64,000 nt of DNA, taken from Sternotherus odoratus (Eukaryota; Chordata; Testudines; Kinosternidae). Positions 58,730-64,000 of this stretch are shown one piece after another. The stretch covers positions 16,715,603 to 16,779,602 of the forward strand of contig JAVMKO010000001.1 in the NCBI GenBank assembly GCA_032164245.1. The letters are read 5' to 3'. The number at the start of each line of letters is the position of its first letter. The stretch's first letter is position 1. A program made the translations under genes and the position numbers. The notes under the pieces were generated by a model. The model saw only the letters and a list, made by a program, of their open reading frames with translations. It was not told the origin of the DNA and ran no database searches.

Positions 58730-59860
58730 TAATATTTAGATATCGTTTTAACTCTGGGAATTGTGTAGCTTATTTGGTGTTGCTCAGAGATGATGCACTT
58801 CAGTAAAATGCCTTGTTTTTGACAGTTCCCTTAAATAAAAGTAAGGAAAAATAAGTTTAATGTACCCTTACTGCTTATCATGTCTTCCTCCCTCTCATCC
58901 AAGGCTCTCAAAAGCACTTGGCAATCATTAACTGATTAAGCCTCCCAATAATTAATGTGAGCTAGATAAGGGATACGTTGGCATAACTTCAATACCACCA
59001 CTGGGCTTCAATGCAAAAACAGGTGTATTATGCTGAGATAGCTATCTTAATGTAACATCCAAGTGGAGACCAGGTATGCATGGGTTTTATCTCAGTTTAG
59101 CTCATTGAAATCAGCACTATATCCCCAACTGGCTTTGACCTAAAATGCTCTAAATTGAGCTAAAAATCATGTATGTCTTGTGCCCAATAGGGTTTTACAT
59201 TGTGTTAGGAATCTCAGAACACAACTAATTTTTGCAGTGAAGACATAGCATGTAACATCTTGTCTACATACAGTATTTGTACAATTATAATTCTATTGGT
59301 TTACTGAATATGCACCTTTATGCTTTATGCTCATATAACTGAATCCACACTAGGGGATTACACCACTTTAATAAAATTGATGTCTAAATGAATGTAGCTT
59401 TTGTTGATTTAAAAACTGTGTGTAGACCAGCCCCAAGGCAGTCCTCTCAAGCGTGGGATGCAGCCCTTGCATCAATAACATTCTGTGCAAACATTTTTAA
59501 ATGGGAAGAACGCTAATGTGTCCAATTGAAATTGAGAGAGGAAATTTAAGGAGGCAAAATGTACCTACTAGAGTCTATACCACTCTTCACAATCTGCCCA
59601 AGGAGGACCCTCCATTTCCACATCTTCTCCACCCTTATGCATAGAAGATTGCTGTTCAGCAGGCTCCAGACCCATTCTGGAGAGCGCTCCATGGTTCCAG
59701 AATTTAGGGTGAGAGAAGCTGGGAGATAGGAACAACCACAAGAGTAATTGGCAGGCCAAGAGGGTATACATTGTTACACCAACCCCTTGAAATTTATGCC
59801 AATCTACCACAAATATGCTCCACTTCCCCTGATAGTTCCAGGGCAGGTAAAGGCAGCTGG
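58730..59860. other. No gene; partial MITE at 59340-59440
   Basis: AATCCACACTAGGGGATTAC and ACTGTGTGTAGACCAGCCCC at 59341-59435 look like the two arms of a short MITE. The rest is unassigned. Confidence 0.4.
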
Positions 59861-59871
59861 AGTCCCTAGTG

Positions 59872-60181
59872 CAGGGGTATGCAACCTATGGCACACATGC
59901 CAAAGGCGGCACACGAGCTGCTTTTCATTGGCACTCACGCTGCCTGGCTCCTGGCCACGGGTCTGGGGGGCTCTGCATTTTAATTTAATTTTAAATGAAG
60001 CTCTTAAACATTTTAAAAACCTTATTTACCTCACATACCACAGTAGTTTAGTTCTATATTATAGGCTTATAGAAAGAGACCTTCTAAAAACATTAAAATG
60101 TATTACTGGCACGCGAAACCTTAAATTAGAGAGAATAAATGAAAGATCAGCACACCACTTCTGAAAGGTTACCGACCCCTG
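59872..60181. mobile_element. Non-autonomous hAT element
   Basis: The ends CAGGGGTATGCAACCTATGG and, inverted, CAGGGGTCGGTAACCTTTC are flanked by CCCTAGTG (59864-59871) and CCCTAGTA (60182-60189). The AT-rich body ends with AAAGATCAGCACACCACTTC. Confidence 0.88.
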
Positions 60182-60447
60182 CCCTAGTAGCATAGCCCTA
60201 GTGGTATTGCATGTGGGTGGATGTGGAGTGGGGAACATTAGGAGCCAGTGCTGGTGCACAGAGGGAATCTGTTTGGAAAATGAGATTTTTCTGGCTGCTA
60301 ATGCAAGCTGCAATAGGAGTATCAGTTTGCTATGAATACAGGTTTCATTGTAGTTAATACAAACTCGAATCTGTTTTATTGGGACGCTGCTAAGAGATCC
60401 TGTTTGATAACAGGAATTGCTGCAAGCTGATGTTTTAATGTTCCGTG

Positions 60448-60734
60448 CAGTGCCGGCTCCAGGCACCAGCGCTCCAATCATATGCCTGGGGCGGCAAGCC
60501 ACGAGGGATGGGGTGGAGGCAGCCTGACCAGCAAGCCGTGGGGGGGATGGGAGCAGCCTGACGTTGGGAGGAAGCCTGTGGTGGGGACGCCTGCGGGAGG
60601 GGATGGCGTTGGGGACAACTAGGCCGCAGGACCTCCTACAGAAACGCCACCGAATTTGTGGTACACCGGACTACCCACAGGCGTGCTGTAGAACTTTCAC
60701 ACTTGGAGCAGCAAAAACCTTAGAGCTACCCCTG
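60448..60734. mobile_element. Non-autonomous hAT element
   Basis: The ends CAGTGCCGGCTCCAGGC and, inverted, CAGGGGTAGCTCTAAGG lie between GTTCCGTG (60440-60447) and GTTCCTTG (60735-60742), one mismatch. Confidence 0.75.
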
Positions 60735-60905
60735 GTTCCTTGTACAGTTCAGGTGGGTTTTCAAGAAGCTGATATTATAGAGGTCATGGCATTGTTGGTT
60801 GCAATTAATTTTTTAAGATTCTACATGCATTAATTTTCTTCATCCAATACAGGTCTCACAATTTTAAACTGTACACAGGTGCATTCAGTCCAACTGTATG
60901 GAACA

Positions 60906-61333
60906 TCCTGTATAATAATCGGCTAGAGAAGTGTGTGTGAAGCCGTCATGCGCAGTAGAGACGGCCCAGACGAACGGCATGCTGGGAGGTGTAGTTCGGC
61001 AGCACAACATGGCCGTCGCGCATGTGCCGCCGAGAGGGAAGCAGGGTCTGGATCAGAGGCTTGGGAGTGCGGGCAGGAGGGTGGCTGGGCGCAGGAGGCG
61101 CAGGCAGGGGGGCCTTGGATTGGGGGGAGGGGGGCTGAGCGAGCGGGGGGGGCTTAGAGTGGGGGGAGGGGGGCTGAGTGAGTGGGGGCCCTTGGAGTGG
61201 GGGGGCTGAGCGAGCGGGGGGCCTTGGAGTGGGGGGAGGGGGGCCCTTGGAGTGGGGAGGGGGAAGAGAGCTGAGCGAGTGGGGGGGCAGCGAGCCGTTA
61301 CCATTGGCCCGCGTACACGGGCTTTTAGACTAG
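60906..61333 (+). mobile_element. Non-autonomous Helitron with G-rich core
   Basis: It starts TCCTGTATAATAATCGG after A (60905) and ends GCTTTTAGACTAG before T (61334). A GCCCG/CGGGC hairpin closing CGTACA lies 7 bases upstream of CTAG. The core 61050-61290 repeats GGGGGGAGGGGGGCTGAGCG with variation, and shares GAGAGCTGAGCGAGTG with the Helitron at 52515-53427. Confidence 0.85.
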
Positions 61334-61339
61334 TAAAAT

Positions 61340-62800
61340 AATAATCTGGACACATTTCCTTCTCAGTTTTATAGAGGGTTTAGTTATACTACTTAACGCT
61401 TGTGTTGAGCGAAGCCAGCACTGTGTGTTGGTTGAAATGGGACTTTTTTCAGAATAACTTCTACAGTAATAACTTCCATATCTTTATAGCCTGTTAGGTG
61501 CTCTGTCATAAAGTAATCTACACCCAGGGGATCCCAGTCCTGTTAGTCGAGGGTCAAAATTCAAACTATGTACTGCTCTTCATTTAGCTGTGGCACTCCC
61601 ATTGATATGAACAGAATCTCAGCTTTCAGACTGATGGAACTGTGTGGCCATAACTTTTCTGTGGCAAAATTTCTCCTGGTACTTGTTAAACCAACAGATT
61701 TTTTTCTTATTTATTATGGTTGTATCTGAGAAGCTAAAGTGGAGCTGAAGAGCAGCAAAGATTTTAGATTTAAGATTACAGTGAAAGGTCACAGGAAAAT
61801 ATGCAAAAACTCTCCTGATCTCACTTGCTTCTTTTGGCAGCACCTGAATAACAAGGCTTCCCCACAAATCCCCTGGTGTTGATGGAAAGCTACCTCACTT
61901 CAGGCTAGCGAAAGTTCTGACAAGTGTTAAATATATCCTTCCAGGCTGCCCTCTGGAAAACAAAGATCCCGTTTGAGGATGGTTTGCAGTTGAAATAGGA
62001 GCTAGAACTATTTGAAAGCAATGCCAGGATGTTTTAGAAAATTAAATTTTTAATCTCCAGGGTACTTAGTTAAGAAAGTGAAGTGTTGAAAGAGAAAAGA
62101 ATCAAGACCTTTAAAATATGCACATTTGCAGTGTTAATGAATGCTGCCCCCATCAGAGAACAAGTCAAGTTTTATTTGCTAATGGTGCATTTCTAAATGA
62201 TTACCTGTCTTCCAGTGATCCAAGGTGAAGTCAGTTTGCATGGCCATTAAGTAACCCTTGACTGTATGAAGTGACAGATGTGAGAATCCAATTCATGAAT
62301 ATTCACTATCTGTAAAATTAGTATTCAGGCCATGCAGATTTCTAGCTGAAAACTGGGCAAATTGGTACAGAAAGAATGTCCTTGCAGCAGCTGTATCTAC
62401 CATTTCAATCCTTAGGGGCAGATTGTTGTCAGAATCTAACATGGCTGCACTGGGGAGTAAGGCAGAGTAAGCCCCTGTTACTGCACTGCTTAGATTGTGA
62501 CTTGCACTGTGAGGAGAGCAGAGGCTGGCAAATCTGTGAGCAAATGTACTGTAAAGTAGCAGAGAGGTGTGGAGAGTGGGGAGAGCTCTGGTTTGGCCCC
62601 TGTCTTTGCCAGGGTGCTTTGGGAAGAAAAACTGCTTCACGAAAAAGGGTAAATTAACCCCCCTAGGAAAAGAGTATGGAAGAGAGGGGTAGGGTGACTC
62701 TTTACGCCACTGGTTGTTCTGTACTCTGTTCTAGGACAGAGCAGCTATACACGATCCCTTGCTAAGGACAGATTGTGAAGTTATAACAGGCAGTTCTATA
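61340..62800. other. No recognised feature
   Basis: Unique-looking DNA; no transposon ends or domains recognised. Confidence 0.4.
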
Positions 62801-62804
62801 TAAT

Positions 62805-63015
62805 GAATAATAATATCTAGCTCTTTATAAAACACTTTTCATCAGTAGATCTCAAAGTACTTTATAAAGGGTGCATTATCATTGCTCTCATTTTACAGAT
62901 GGGAAAACTGAGGCACAGTGCAGGGACGTGACTAACCCAACATCACCTAGAAACCTAGTGGCAGAGCAAGTAATAGAACCCAGTTTTGTGTCTGAGTCCA
63001 GTGCTTTTTCCACTA
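62805..63015 (+). repeat. MIR / CORE-SINE
   Basis: CATTTTACAGATGGGAAAAC, TGAGGCACAGTGCAGGGACG and GGCAGAGCAAGTAATAGAAC follow the central and 3' parts of the ancient amniote MIR SINE. Confidence 0.8.
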
Positions 63016-63348
63016 GGCAAGAATCTTGTATATGCTTAGGCTGCCCACTAATGTATTCCTGGGTTTGCCTAGTAGAGGTAACAGAAAGCTGAAGTTGAGC
63101 TTTAATCCATGTGTCTGCATGCCAGATTCTGTGTCTAGGATATTTGGGCTACAAACTGTATAAATAAAAAAAACACGCAATCAGTTTGGATCATACTTTT
63201 TTAAATACTCTCCTTGTAAGACTACCATGAAGTCTGACCAGGAGTTAAGAAAGTACTGATCAAGTAATTTCTGTCCCAGCTTTACCCTAGGAAACTGTCC
63301 GTCCCCCGTCCCCCCGCCTCCCAGAGTGGTGAATCAAACAGGACAAAA

Positions 63349-63366
63349 GAGAGAGAGAGAGAGAGA
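63349..63366. repeat. (GA)9 microsatellite
   Basis: Uninterrupted GA dinucleotides. Confidence 0.9.
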
Positions 63367-63600
63367 ATCTAAAACTGCATCCCCTAAAGGCATGCTTCCT
63401 GCACTAACACTTTGTTGAGTAATACTTTCTTTAATCTCTCCCATGCTTCCAGATCTGTTAATTGTCTATGACCTGATAACCCATCAGACCTAAGCTAGCT
63501 TTCCATGATTTCATGAAAGCAAAAGATTATTCTTATGTACAGAGAATGTGCTAAGTATTGTAACAGTCTTACTGAGAAGAGTTTGGAAGCCTGCCTCTCC

Positions 63601-64000
63601 GGGCTTGGTTACACTGGCACTTTATAGCACTATGAAGCCTCCGGGAGCACTATAACTCTGCCCCCGAACACACTGGCAACACATAGGCACATATTGTGCT
63701 AAAAGTCCGGTCTTATCGTGCTACTGGAAAACCACCTTTTCCAGCTGAATAAGGGCTTTTGCGCTACCGCCATAGCGCAACGGCGCGAATGTGAATACCC
63801 ATTGCGCGTTAATGAGCCTCCAGCCTTCTCCAGTCTGGCCCATAATTCCCATTCGAGCCACTCTGGGCATCAGTTTCAAACTCTTCTGTCGTGTCCTCAG
63901 GTGACCACACGTCAGACCCACCCTTTAAATTCCCAGGGAAATTTGAAAATTCCCTTCCTGTTTGCTCCAGCCAGGCGTGGAGTGCTCCTCAGGTAACCAT
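63601..64000. mobile_element. MITE of the GGTTACACT type, runs off the window
   Basis: It starts GGGCTTGGTTACACTGGCAC and continues ATAGCACTATGAAGCCTCC, the inverse of the right end of the MITE at 32909-33584. No TWA precedes it (CTCC does), so this end may have lost its duplication. The right end lies outside the window. Confidence 0.7.

Noticed and set aside
1..64000. CRISPR array, operon, phage or bacterial defence system
   Set aside because: No spaced direct repeats of that kind, no dense gene packing, and the repeats are vertebrate transposons.

Overview
The window looks like about 64 kb of non-coding (intergenic or intronic) DNA from a turtle, probably a cryptodire. The pointers are a tRNA-headed SINE whose tail matches the CR1 3' end (the architecture known for cryptodire Pol III SINEs), at least three CR1 3'-end types, a DIRS retrotransposon, L1-like and CR1 LINE remnants, Penelope-like fragments, and many short DNA transposons. 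I recognised no host exon, tRNA, rRNA or miRNA gene. The reading frames that mean something are decayed transposon proteins. The long proline- and glycine-rich frames come from GC-rich minisatellites.

Layout. 0.5-2.7 kb: a hAT element with terminal inverted repeats, an exact 8-bp target duplication and a broken ZMYM1-like transposase. 3.5-5.7 kb: nested MITEs and two Penelope-like copies, one with coding remnants. 6.3-8.4 kb: a MITE carrying a GC-rich insert, then a Tigger-type MITE. 8.7-11.1 kb: a third Penelope-like copy, then a MITE that holds a SINE and another MITE with a minisatellite core. 11.1-13.5 kb: a second ZMYM1-like hAT gene, cut by a CR1 tail and by an isolated block of the same minisatellite. 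13.7-15.1 kb: CR1 ORF2 remnant. 16.1-16.9 kb: hAT MITE. 18.1-20.7 kb: L1/Tx1-like ORF2 remnant with a CR1 inside. 23-27.8 kb: a DIRS element that lost its RT core and was later hit by a CR1. 28.6-29.0 kb: hAT MITE. 31.4-34.3 kb: Harbinger-like MITEs and LTR sequence. 37.1-38.3 kb: solo LTR. 39.8-40.9 kb: repeat with a GC-rich core. 43.7-44.2 kb: LTR remnant. 44.9-46.5 kb: a palindromic Penelope-like copy and a large MITE. 52.5-53.4 kb and 60.9-61.3 kb: Helitrons. 54.6-60.7 kb: more MITEs and hAT elements. 63.6 kb to the end: a MITE running off the window.

Nothing here works together as an operon or pathway. The content is layered insertion history. The most interesting signals are (1) a hammerhead-ribozyme-like core in the Penelope-like repeats, next to a coding remnant and flanked by 11-14-bp target duplications; (2) GC-rich minisatellite cores in DNA transposons of four different superfamilies; (3) a minisatellite block shared between a MITE and a nearby unrelated hAT gene; and (4) nested insertions whose order can be read from target duplications. 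Family names come from remembered motifs and architecture, with no database search behind them.
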